From positions 415,599 to 479,598 of the forward strand of contig CM007317.1 of NCBI GenBank assembly GCA_000333855.2: 64,000 nucleotides of DNA, written 5' to 3'. The stretch comes from Endotrypanum monterogeii. Taxonomy: Eukaryota; Euglenozoa; Kinetoplastea; Trypanosomatida; Trypanosomatidae. Under the pieces are notes generated by a model that saw nothing but the letters and a program-made list of their open reading frames with translations, ran no database searches and was not told the DNA's origin. Below, one piece after another: positions 43,402 through 52,699 of this stretch (its first letter is position 1; every line of letters begins with the position of its first letter). Both the position numbers and the translations under genes were made by a program.

Positions 43402-44589
43402 ATGAGCTCCTTTGTACCGCCGCCTCCGGCGGTAGCTGTGCCACCTCCGCCGCCAGGAGTGGTGGTGCCGCCGCATGTCTCCACACCAGCCAGCAGCAAC
43501 ACAGCAGTCACGAAAACAGAAAAGATAGTGAAGTCGGGTGGTGTGCAACTCGACATGTCAAATGTCTTCGCACCGCCCGATAATCCGAGCAAGAAGTCTT
43601 TGCCGCCGTGGCTTCGGAAGAAAAATGCGACTTCTTCCTCCGGTGGCACGCCCAGCCCTGATAACGGAGCACTATCACTGACAACTGCCACAGCTACGCT
43701 GAGTGCTGCGGCAGGGGCAGCAAGCAATCCGTCGTTGTCCGCAATGCCGCAACCGCACGGTATGAGCGATGCAACTGAAACGCGCAAGTCGCCATCGAGT
43801 GGGCCTCCAGTCACCGTGCCACACTCATCTGGTACAAATACTGCTACCACGTCCGTCCCTGGAGCCATCCCACCACCCCCAGTGAACTTAGTACCGCAGC
43901 CACCACCGGGCAACCCTGTAGCCGATTCTTTGCCGTCAGGCGCGACTGGCACGGCACCCTCGCTGCCTCTCGCCTTGTCTTCAGCATCACCTCTGGCGCA
44001 GACTACCCCACAAACCCTGGCCCCCCCTTCAGCCTCAACTTCTGCTATCACTGGTGCAGTGACACTTCCGCCGTCTGCACCTAACACTCACCAAGTCTCC
44101 CATATAAATGCAACGGCAGCTCCTCGAGAAGCGGAGCAACGAGCTCCTCAAACCGCTTCCACAGCTAACATTGTTCAGGAAGCGATACAAGAGTTGCGAC
44201 CCCACCTTGCACCAACCACGCGGACAGTTATTGCACCGCACATTCTCTTTCAGGGTGAGGAGCAGCGGGTTTTTGTTTCACCGTTGCCGCCAGTTCCTCA
44301 GCGGAAAGGAAAGAAGCATTCCAGTGCAACCATCGGCTCCGAAGCTGTATGGTACAACCGCTATGACCTCCAGCCCTCCCCGTCCTACGGCGCTGCGTCG
44401 CACTACAGTGGCAATCCACTCGCCACCAACAGCGCTGCGTCGATTTCACGCCGACAGTGGACGTCTAACACTGTTATCAACTCCGCAAAGAGCAATAGCA
44501 ACTGGCGAGAGACGTACTGGAAACACGTCGACGTCCACCGCTACACTGCACGGCGATACTTCGGTGCTCCACCACCGCTAGATCAGTAA
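43402..44589 (+). CDS. Pro-rich protein sharing the RRYFGA terminal motif, no WD40
   Basis: A 395-aa protein without a WD40 domain. The N-terminus is a poly-Pro stretch (FVPPPPAVAVPPPPPGVVVPP) like the tail of the first WD40 gene. A long Ser/Thr/Ala/Pro-rich middle follows, then a more ordered C-terminal 120 residues. The end, ETYWKHVDVHRYTARRYFGAPPPL, aligns with ESFHWTNPHVGNYIQRRYYGASPSL of the second WD40 gene at the E, V, Y, RRY, GA and P-L positions. It looks like the C-terminal half of that protein encoded as a separate gene. Either fission or domain loss after tandem duplication would explain it. Function is unknown. Confidence 0.8.
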   Translation: MSSFVPPPPAVAVPPPPPGVVVPPHVSTPASSNTAVTKTEKIVKSGGVQLDMSNVFAPPDNPSKKSLPPWLRKKNATSSSGGTPSPDNGALSLTTATATLSAAAGAASNPSLSAMPQPHGMSDATETRKSPSSGPPVTVPHSSGTNTATTSVPGAIPPPPVNLVPQPPPGNPVADSLPSGATGTAPSLPLALSSASPLAQTTPQTLAPPSASTSAITGAVTLPPSAPNTHQVSHINATAAPREAEQRAPQTASTANIVQEAIQELRPHLAPTTRTVIAPHILFQGEEQRVFVSPLPPVPQRKGKKHSSATIGSEAVWYNRYDLQPSPSYGAASHYSGNPLATNSAASISRRQWTSNTVINSAKSNSNWRETYWKHVDVHRYTARRYFGAPPPLDQ

Positions 44590-45631
44590 AGCAGAAATGA
44601 GGCACCGTATACCCAAGTTCTCTATGCCGGGGTGCGGGATGGAAGGAAGATCTGACCCCCGCACTGCTCTCTTCGAAGAAGAGAAAAAAAAGATGCAATC
44701 GCTTGACATTTGTGCATTTTTGTGCCCCCCCCCCTCCCCTCCCTCCCTCCCTCCCTCTCCGCCGTCATGTGCGTATGCTTCTGTAGTGGGGGAGAAGAAG
44801 AGAAAGGAGATTCATTTGCAAGTACAGCCACACGTCTTCCCACCAAACACCCCCGCATGAATGAACGCTGGTTTATAAAAATAGAGGTCTGCACCAGGAG
44901 ATGCACATTTACGTGACTCAGCAGAAGCGTCACAAGCGTGTACGTGTAGGCTCCGGAGCCACAAATATCGAAATGACATCTCAGGAGAGAAAGCAGCTGA
45001 TTTCATAAATGTTTGCTTCTATACTTCCCCCCCCCCTGGAGTTATGAACACTGAGAAATTTTCACAGTGCAAAACGTAAAATCTGGTGCAACATCAGAAA
45101 AGAATGCATCATCGCTGTTTTGGGGGGGCTCTCTACTGACATTGCACATAGATTTCTCCCCTCACAGAAACCCACACCTCCCCCCCCCCCCCCCGCCCCC
45201 CCTCACCTTGAACAAAATCATCCATCCATACATGGACAACCCTCTGGTATTTTTTTCTCGGTAGCAGGCGGACTAGGAATTTCCTTCACAAATCTGCGAC
45301 GTGCCAACGCACAGCCGCTCGAAACTCCAAGTGAAAAAAAAAAAAACCTGAGCATCGGCTCTCTGTTCTTTGCAGATACCGCTTTCTGTAGACTGCAAAC
45401 AGAACCCGAGAGAGGACATCAAAGAGACCAGTGGCATCAGTACGCACACCTCATTATACTGCACGCTTCGGATCAAAAACGGATCCCCTGAGTTCTCAAG
45501 GACGTGCGGCAGCGGGAGGAATACAGCGTAAACGAACAATCTACGGCATCAACGACTTGTTACTGTTTTGGGAGAGGGGCGGGGAAGGGGGCTTGACCAG
45601 TAACGAAGTCTGCTTGTGTGTGACGTCAACG
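44590..45631 (+). other. intergenic region
   Basis: No gene. Poly-C tracts at about 44726-44755, 45027-45040 and 45180-45201, and poly-A at 45333-45347. No structured RNA recognised. Confidence 0.5.
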
Positions 45632-46627
45632 ATGAAGGTGACACGCTTTACACGTGCGGTTCACGCATTTGTGCGAATGCCACATCATCGAAGTGTGCCG
45701 CCGACAGGTCCCAGCGGCATTATCGTAAACCGTGATGTACTCTTCCGACAGTTTCGTGACTTCTATAAAACTCTTCAGCACTCCACACTGGTGGATAAAG
45801 TCCACCTCATGACCGAGCGTCCAGGTGTAGAGTCGTTGCGGGTGGCCGACCAAATGACCTCCCTTGGGCCGGTTCTCCTGGGGATGCCCCTCACAGGTAT
45901 GGAACACCGCTCGTCGGAGTTCCTCGACACAATGCGCTACGTGCGCGGTGCCGGCGGGCCAACAACATTATCTGCATACCTGCAAGACAGCGACGCCTGC
46001 CGGTGTCACAGTGGTGATATCGTGTGTCTGCCGCAGGGTGTAGCTGTGGGGCACGGGCCGCGCACGAATACGGTGACGCATCAATTGCTGCGTGAATTGT
46101 TTGGTGGGGGAGACGTTGCTGACGGCAGCAGCGACAGTGGCGAGGGTCCAGCTGTCACGAGCCCTGGCCGCAGTACCAAATTCGAGGTGGTGACCCTGGA
46201 GCAAGAGGGTGATGCACCCCCGCTCGGAGATTACTTCGGGTTTGCAGGCAACGACACACTGCTGGTGTGGAAAGATGAGCACGGGCTCTTGGCGGTAGAT
46301 CAGCTGCAACAGCAGATTGCGAACTCAGAGAAGCAGCTGAAGGTATTGTATCTCGAACCTGGGTGTCACTTCCTCACCTTCTATGGCGTCGACTTCACTA
46401 CCGACGTACTCGTGCAAAAGGGCTTTGAGCGCTCCATGGACACCCTCGCTGCAGCTGGCCTCAACCCCATCCCAGTACAGTGGTCGGAAATGGATAAACT
46501 CGGTATCTCGATGCGGTCCGCCGTTTTGCCGCTTAAATTTCTTCAGAGCCCATCGACCACAGGTGGTCTCCTGCAGCGCAGTCGCAATCGTGGAAACCGC
46601 TGGACTGCTAGTCAAATTGCGCAGTAA
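45632..46627 (+). CDS. DDAH/amidinotransferase-like protein, possibly inactive
   Basis: A 331-aa protein with features of the guanidino-group modifying enzyme fold (DDAH, arginine deiminase). HSGDIVCLPQGVAVGHGPRTNTVTHQLLRELF matches the GDxxx...VGxxxRTN block, and VLLGMPLTGMEHRSSEF fits the acidic substrate-binding loop. Further on, CHFLTFYGVDFTTDVLV sits where DDAH has its His-Leu segment. At the C-terminus, where DDAH and ADI have the catalytic Cys after a Gly-containing loop, this protein reads KLGISMRSAVLPLKF with no Cys. If that alignment holds, the nucleophile is missing and the protein is a pseudoenzyme. The N-terminus (MKVTRFTRAVHAFVRM) could be a mitochondrial presequence. The start is the first ATG; the longer upstream frame starts with GTG. 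Confidence 0.5.
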   Translation: MKVTRFTRAVHAFVRMPHHRSVPPTGPSGIIVNRDVLFRQFRDFYKTLQHSTLVDKVHLMTERPGVESLRVADQMTSLGPVLLGMPLTGMEHRSSEFLDTMRYVRGAGGPTTLSAYLQDSDACRCHSGDIVCLPQGVAVGHGPRTNTVTHQLLRELFGGGDVADGSSDSGEGPAVTSPGRSTKFEVVTLEQEGDAPPLGDYFGFAGNDTLLVWKDEHGLLAVDQLQQQIANSEKQLKVLYLEPGCHFLTFYGVDFTTDVLVQKGFERSMDTLAAAGLNPIPVQWSEMDKLGISMRSAVLPLKFLQSPSTTGGLLQRSRNRGNRWTASQIAQ

Positions 46628-48159
46628 AAGAGAGAGCCCCACAAAATGCCACGAACTCCGGACGAGTATCCTCCAATATCCTTCTCTGTAGGTGTGTGGG
46701 AGTAGGTAGGAAGACGTCATGCGAAGAGCGAACATCGACGATTTGTGTGTGTGTGTGTGTCTTCCGGTACTTCATATATATATATATATATATATACACA
46801 TGAAACTAATCAATTGCTTGTGAAATACCCCACGCAAATACGCGTGCCGAGCAAAACAAAGTGTTTACGTGTGTGTCCTAAGCCACCCACCCCCCTACCC
46901 CTTCCTGAGGTGACATCCCGGTGCCATGTGGTATGTTTGAGACAATGGAGCGCTCTGCGAATGAGTGGCTAAGAGCACCTGCGAGCAGGAAGTGACTCGC
47001 GGCATTCGGCCCCCTTTTAACCACCTGAGCCTTCCTCTACTCTCCACCTTAGGCTAGCCGCGAGCTGCACCTCACAGCTGTGAAGCGTGGTCTCGTCCCC
47101 GCTACCTACAGGCCTATGCATGACTTTCCCGTTGACGACCTCGCGTTACCCCCCCCCCCCAACTACATATATATATACGCGATAATGATGTGGCCTTGTA
47201 CTGTCTCTGCAGCTGAGCTTGGGTCAGCCGAACAGCAATCCTCCGCCATCACTTCACACACACACACACCCGCCTCCCACATTCGCTGTCGGGCATACTG
47301 TCTCGTCGGCCCATCGCGGAGATTGAAGTAAATATGCGTGCAGGAGAAAACAACAGCGGCAGATGATTCGAGTTCGCTCACGCGTGACTATGTGCTCCCC
47401 GAACGAGGCCTGCAGTCAGCCTCCACAGTGACGCCTTCACGCCTCCAACAGATGCCAATAAGATCCCTCGTGTTCGTCGGTCTCATTCAGGATCGTATAA
47501 AAGAAAAAAAGGTAGTGATGATCTGGTCAGAACCAAATCCCTCCACTCAAGCAATGGAACTTGGCTTTTATCAACTGAGCGCTCCGCCATCACCACCACC
47601 CCGTCACTTTCATGCATGCAAGGAAGCACACCGTTGCCGATGCGCACTCAGTCCTATTCACACAGTCGCCGCCGGACCCACTGCTCTCTTTGTGCAACTT
47701 CAGACCATCACACACAAGCGCATGCACGTACAAAAAAAAAAGGCACACAATAGTATTAAGTGATGTGTTATTGATTGCCCCCGCTACCCTCAAATTTGCG
47801 CACCAGCACCGAAGTCAAGAGAAAAGAAGAATGGGAAAGAGGAAAAAAAAAGAGGTGACCCTACATTCGCGCGTGTAAGGTCGAGTCCCATTGCACAAAA
47901 CGTGCAACAATCCCAAGCTAGTTCCTCGAAGAAATGCTATGGCCCATCAAGGCTGTGCTACTCGCCTCCGTGCATATCTGGTAGAGCGCCACGCCAGCTT
48001 TTCTGGGCACCGAATTTCTATGAGCTCCCCCCCCCCTCTCTCGTATCTTGCCTCCACATGTGCATATACCTCCTCTCTTCGCTACTGGAGGACAACCCCC
48101 CCAAAAAAAAAAAAAAACTTCACGAACTCTAGCCGTGGACAGCACGACAGCAGCTTCAC
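46628..48159 (+). other. intergenic region
   Basis: No credible gene. A GT tract (46745-46760) and TA tract (46774-46796) follow the DDAH-like gene. Poly-C at 47149-47160 and 48028-48038, and poly-A at 48105-48118. A 141-codon frame at 47338-47763 lacks coding character. Confidence 0.5.
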
Positions 48160-49137
48160 ATGCAAAGCTTGCCGTGGATGAGTGCGCCTGTGGTGCACTG
48201 CGTTGGCCACCTCCTTCAGGTGCCATGCACCACCAGTCGTCAGACCACGTCTCTGTGGCGCCTAGCCGCATCAACTTCTGGTCCTTTCCTCGTCGGTAGC
48301 GGCAGTAGATCTTCGATGGCGCGTAATTGTACATTGCATCAGCGCGCCTTTATTCGCACGGTCATTCCGCCTCGCCCGGCAGTAACAACGCTCGTGTACC
48401 TCGATCATTCTGGAAGGGCGGTGCGTACCGGCGCTGAGACAGACCTCTCCCTTATTCGCACCCGAGACAACAAATTTTACCTCCAACGAGTGCTGCCCTG
48501 CGGGGAGGTTGTTCGCTGGCTGGCTCCTGGTCTCGACTATCTCAAAAACGTCACTAATTTCGAAACGTATGCGCTCAATGAAATCGATGAGAATGGTGGC
48601 GTGGTTATACCCTCTGATGTGATGCCAACAGCAGCCCATGACGCCCCAGGATTTCGTGACGCTGTCTACTACATCACAAAACTTGAGGCCACAAGCAAAT
48701 TCACACGTAAGGATCGCCGCCGCTGGCATCGTCGCCTCTTCGCACACTGGAAAGAAAGTCCCGAAAAGTACCTCAACCACACGTTGGGCACCTACGGGAT
48801 GGCGCTCCTCGTGGTGCTCTGGGTGTGCGTGCGTGGCTTCCATAGCATCAAGAACCAGAAGCCGTTCTGGGATGTCAACGTTTACGGTCGCACCGACGAA
48901 GAGCGAGAACGCACCGACCCTTGGTTGCGGCTGAAGCGCTTCTCGGATCGCCACCCCGAGCATGAAGGGGTGGACATGACAGTGACCATGTTATCGCCTG
49001 GCCAATCGCGGCTGTCAAGTGCACGGTCGGAGCTGCGCGAGTCTGACTTCACAGACCCGCACTACCACAGTGAGTTCTGGTGGAAGGTGCGACACTGCTA
49101 CTACTACGGTCATTGGCCGAAGGGGTTGGCGGAGTAG
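48160..49137 (+). CDS. single-pass membrane protein, probably mitochondrial
   Basis: A 325-aa protein of unrecognised family. The first 60 residues lack acidic residues and are rich in Ser, Arg, Leu and His, compatible with a mitochondrial presequence. One hydrophobic helix (GMALLVVLWVCVRGF, about residues 213-227) divides a globular N-terminal part from a charged C-terminal part with YGRTDEERERTDPWLRLKRF. It ends in WWKVRHCYYYGHWPKGLAE, rich in aromatic residues. Ordered motifs such as LAPGLDYLKNVTNFETYALNEIDENGG suggest a conserved domain. Such a layout is common among trypanosomatid-specific respiratory or mitoribosome accessory proteins; this is inference. Its 3' flank carries an unusual inverted repeat. 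Confidence 0.75.
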   Translation: MQSLPWMSAPVVHCVGHLLQVPCTTSRQTTSLWRLAASTSGPFLVGSGSRSSMARNCTLHQRAFIRTVIPPRPAVTTLVYLDHSGRAVRTGAETDLSLIRTRDNKFYLQRVLPCGEVVRWLAPGLDYLKNVTNFETYALNEIDENGGVVIPSDVMPTAAHDAPGFRDAVYYITKLEATSKFTRKDRRRWHRRLFAHWKESPEKYLNHTLGTYGMALLVVLWVCVRGFHSIKNQKPFWDVNVYGRTDEERERTDPWLRLKRFSDRHPEHEGVDMTVTMLSPGQSRLSSARSELRESDFTDPHYHSEFWWKVRHCYYYGHWPKGLAE

Positions 49138-49856
49138 GGGAGAGATTCGGTGGCACAGATGCCACACACTTCAGACACACACACACACACATACCTGCGT
49201 GTGTCTGAAGTGTGTTTGGGGGGGGCCACAAAGTGGAAATTAGGTTGGGTGTCGCAAAATAAATGTTTGCTGCACTGCCACCTGTTTCCTGTGGGGTGTA
49301 CTGTGCGGCTCGTAGGAAGCACCGAGCGCTGCGCATTTTATTTATCGACTTACCTCCCACATGTGAATTATGGTCACTTCGATCGTAACAATGTTCTGTA
49401 GATGCGCGTTGATGCCGAATGGAGAAAACTCAATCGGCACTGTTGCTTTGGCTTCCCTGGAAGTGCCCCTCCCCCCGGCCCCCGACACGCCCGCGGTAAG
49501 CAAATCCGGTGGGGTGAACATAATGAGTTCGTGGGCATACGATCAAGGGGGGGTAGGTGGCGATCGGCTGGACAAATCCACATGGTGTTTTTATCGATGG
49601 ACGTTCCCCTAGTCATCCCGTTTTGGCGGGGGGGGCCTTGTGCTAGGATCAATATCAGCAGCAGCAGTATCCCCCCCCCCTCTTTCTTTCTCCCCACCAT
49701 GTCCCTACCGCTTACAATGATACATTAATACAACAGCTGTGTGCTCAATGTTGCATTTGGTCGTATAATTTCCACACACACACACACACACACGTGTAGA
49801 AGTAAAGAAAAAAAAAAGGAAAAGGCATCCTCGTATTTGTTTGTCAAGCACACATC
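49138..49856 (+). other. intergenic region
   Basis: No gene; contains the 49164-49215 inverted repeat, poly-C at 49671-49680, and a CA tract (49774-49792). Confidence 0.5.
49164..49215. repeat. 17-bp-stem inverted repeat flanking a CA tract
   Basis: ACACACTTCAGACACAC (49164-49180) is the exact reverse complement of 49199-49215, leaving an 18-nt loop. The core CTTCAGAC/GTCTGAAG is non-repetitive, so this is not merely CA facing TG. It lies 26 nt after the stop codon of the membrane-protein gene. Confidence 0.85.
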
Positions 49857-50360
49857 ATGTCCATGACCCAAAGTATTGTTCGGCGCATCTTCGGCGACCG
49901 CAAGTTGCCCGAGAGCCTTTCGAATGAAGAATACGACAAATACATGCAAGATCATTTCCCCAAGTGGATGAAAGAATTTGAGGACGGTGGCTTCCTAGAA
50001 AAAACAAAGCTGCCGCCAATCAAGAGTGAGGAGGAGCTCATCGCAAAATTGCAGGAGCATAAGAACGAATTAATGGTGATCAAGTACTGGAAACATGGGT
50101 GTATCCCCTGTCTAACCTTCGCTGAGATGTACAAGGAGGCCTCCGAGAGGTGTCTCAAGGAAAAGAAGAAGATTGTCTGGTACAGCGTTGATACTAAAGC
50201 TCTGAGCACACGGCAACTCATTGACTACCAGCTCATTTCCGGCACTCCCACCATCCAAACGTTCACGGGGCAGAAGCAGGTGGGCAACGAAATCAGGGCC
50301 CTGAACACGGAAGATTTGATGCGGGAACTCGAGAACCGCATCCCAAAATCGGCCTTGTAA
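49857..50360 (+). CDS. thioredoxin-like protein with CIPC motif
   Basis: A 167-aa thioredoxin-fold protein. After a charged helical N-terminus of about 55 residues, LMVIKYWKHGCIPCLTFAEMYKEA provides the central strand and the CxxC redox motif (Cys82 and Cys85, read as CIPC rather than WCGPC). ISGTPTIQTF supplies the cis-Pro loop, then QKQVGNEIRALNTEDLMRELENRI forms the final strand and helix. The length exceeds a typical cytosolic thioredoxin (about 107 aa) because of the N-terminal extension. No signal peptide. It could be a protein disulfide reductase or a structural thioredoxin-fold subunit; with both Cys present, redox activity is plausible. It has the fairly AT-rich, Lys-rich codon make-up of a distinct family, but no evidence of transfer. 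Confidence 0.85.
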   Translation: MSMTQSIVRRIFGDRKLPESLSNEEYDKYMQDHFPKWMKEFEDGGFLEKTKLPPIKSEEELIAKLQEHKNELMVIKYWKHGCIPCLTFAEMYKEASERCLKEKKKIVWYSVDTKALSTRQLIDYQLISGTPTIQTFTGQKQVGNEIRALNTEDLMRELENRIPKSAL

Positions 50361-51017
50361 TCGACCAAATCGCTGCCTGGATGTACCAGCGCTGCTACAT
50401 TCTCGCCGTGTGACTCGAGTGTCAACAAGAGAATACGGAAAAGGAGAAGGCATACGTGGCTGTGTCGGTGCTTCGCTCCCTCTTCCAATTTTTTTTTATC
50501 GATTGTTTGCTCCTCACAGCCGGACTTGTGACATGCTCTGGTCTGTGTAGCATTGTTGCTGTTATGATGTGGGCGTTTTTGCTTTGTCCCTGTAGGGGAG
50601 GGGTACGCTATTGCTGCTGCCGCTAAGCGCGCCGACATCACACCGCTTGTCGAAAGAAAAAAAAATAACAATATTTAAGAAAAGAGCCGCGCAAAGAAGA
50701 AAAGCAGGTCTTCTCCCTTCGCAAGGATTTGGAGAGACGAAAGACACCTGTATGATACACTACAGACCCGTTCACACCCACCTCTGTTCCCCCCCCCCTC
50801 CGTTTCGTGACGAATACCTTCATGTGGAAGCATCCATGCCACGTGTGTCACTATATTGCACCTCCCTGCATGGCCTCTCTTCAAATATATATATATATAT
50901 GTATATTATGAGTTATTTTTTTTTTTGGGTCAGCTACCCACCACACGAACAACCACACACATGCGTGCACAGATAGGTACGCTCTACACATAATCAAAAT
51001 CGACGGGTAAGGGACCC
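50361..51017 (+). other. intergenic region
   Basis: No gene. Poly-T (50918-50926) followed by GGGTCAG is the probable acceptor for the next gene; a TA tract lies at 50886-50900. Confidence 0.5.
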
Positions 51018-51404
51018 ATGTCAACGTCAGAGACGCCTCTTTCAGAGGGGTGGCTGCAGGATCTACAGAAACTTGTCGACACCGCCCATCGCAGCAGCAC
51101 CTCTCCCTCATCACCTCATGTTGCTGCGCGGAGCTTTCCTCAGCCAGGGCTTTCCTCAAATCTTTCGCCGGTTGGCAGCTCTGTTGTTGCAGGTGACCCT
51201 ACCCCATACGGGGTGACCGCTCAGCAGCTAGATGCGCTGTCCGCAATGGCCTACCTTGTAGCCTCGCCACTGCAACGACAGCAGCCTGTGGGTAGTGACA
51301 TGACGCATCCCTCCTTGCTTGTCGCAGCAAAACTACTCCAGAATGGAGTTGACCCTGAGCGCATCATTGAGTTGATCGATTGCCGCTACCGCGACACGCC
51401 GTAG
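51018..51404 (+). CDS. small protein resembling MOZART1 (gamma-tubulin complex partner)
   Basis: A 128-aa protein. The first 65 residues are Ser/Pro-rich and likely disordered. The second half reads LDALSAMAYLVASPL, a spacer of about 14 residues, then LLVAAKLLQNGVDPERIIELI. This resembles the two helices of MOZART1 (LLEISRILNTGLD..., then L..C..LCEQGINPEALSSVIKEL), especially the second helix with x-x-GV-DPE-x-I-x-x-LI. MOZART1 links gamma-tubulin complexes to their anchors at microtubule nucleation sites. The similarity is short, so this is a hypothesis. Start is the first ATG after the poly-T/AG acceptor, with good coding composition. Confidence 0.5.
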   Translation: MSTSETPLSEGWLQDLQKLVDTAHRSSTSPSSPHVAARSFPQPGLSSNLSPVGSSVVAGDPTPYGVTAQQLDALSAMAYLVASPLQRQQPVGSDMTHPSLLVAAKLLQNGVDPERIIELIDCRYRDTP

Positions 51405-51681
51405 GGTCAGAGCTGTACTCACTCGGTGCAAGAAAAGAGCTCCCCACACGTGCGCACACAGGCACGTCCATTGGACACACCTTCCGGTGGTGCATCCCAT
51501 CCCCAGTTTTCCCCTCAGCGGAGACTCGAAATCTGTCGAGCACAGACAAAAATATACAGAGAAGACGACGACGAAGTATGATCGCGACAACAACCGGCAG
51601 GATGTGCTTGTCCCACCTCGTTACCACGACGACGAGGAATTGGAATAAAGCGTCCTATTTCTTTGGTATGTACAGGGGGCC

Positions 51682-52059
51682 ATGGACGATGTCACAAGCT
51701 ACCTTAAGTTGCGCAACCCCTGCGGCACGTTCAACGCTCACCCACCCCTCGGAGTCTTCTCACACCCGACTGGATCCCGCACATATATTCACGACCCCAT
51801 AACTCGCGTATGGATTACACCCCTTCCACCTTCCGAGGTACCTCTCCCCCCCCCCTCCTCCATCACCCTCTCAGAGTCACGGTCTGCCGCAAAATTGCTT
51901 TCCACATTTCTATCCGTACCCCCTATCGAACTGGCACCGAAGGGGGATCTGATGGCAGATGGTAAATGGAGGCGTCAGAAGGGCGAAGAAAAAGCGTTTG
52001 TGTGTGTGTGTGTGTGTGTGTCTCCGTCATCTTGTCACCATTGTGAAATCAAGAAATAG
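51682..52059 (+). CDS. possible small protein, unrecognised
   Basis: A 125-codon frame starting with ATG 7 nt after TATTTCTTTGGTATGTACAG (a reasonable splice acceptor). The first about 95 residues look protein-like (DDVTSYLKLRNPCGTFNAHP, IHDPITRVWITPLPPSEVPL). The last 25 residues read through a GT microsatellite as CVCVCV, so the true C-terminus is uncertain and may include repeat-derived residues. It sits in the 1.3-kb space before the ABC1 kinase. Treat as a tentative gene. Confidence 0.4.
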   Translation: MDDVTSYLKLRNPCGTFNAHPPLGVFSHPTGSRTYIHDPITRVWITPLPPSEVPLPPPSSITLSESRSAAKLLSTFLSVPPIELAPKGDLMADGKWRRQKGEEKAFVCVCVCVSPSSCHHCEIKK

Positions 52060-52699
52060 GAACTGTGGTACTGGATGGGTACATCAGAGGGAGGGGAAGG
52101 TGGTGCAGGGAGAGGAAGGGATGCACAGTCAAGTCCCCGTAGAAGGGTGGTATTTGACTCTGTTGCTGTGGACGAGAGGTGAACCTTACTTAAGCCGAGG
52201 GATCGGCAGCGTATTCTATGGGTTCATCTGTCAAATGCTCGAGAGCAATCGAGTGGCGTATTTTTTTCCACCACCTACTCATCCAAAACCCTCTTCGCAG
52301 CACTTCCCCCCTCCCCTCACACACAAACACATATTTCTCTTCCCTTTTCTCACACCTCATATCTCAGCGGTTATCGCCTCTCTGCATTTCGACACCGCAT
52401 GACACTAATCCGCTTGCCTGTGGTTTCCACATGCTAGTGCACTCAATCCTCATCAGGCTCGAATTCGAGCAGTGCAGCAGCTGCATCTCATATTATCTCC
52501 TCTAACATCTCAAAAACACCACACGCGTACATAAATTTCAGCAATATTGGCTATATATATATATATATATATTGACTCCTCCTTCCACTCAGGTCCCTGC
52601 TCCCATATCATGCAGTCCCGTTGTAGCCGGTATCTGTTTGTTATCTGCACTCACGAGGAATATTTGAAAGGGGGCCACCCTCTGGTATAAGTGATCTCG
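52060..52699 (+). other. intergenic region, 5' flank of the ABC1 kinase gene
   Basis: No gene. A TA tract (52552-52573) lies midway; C/T-rich sequence at 52575-52600 could guide splicing. Confidence 0.45.

Noticed and set aside
47338..47763. 141-codon frame between the DDAH-like and membrane-protein genes
   Set aside because: No protein-like segments, ends in poly-A, and no clear start context.
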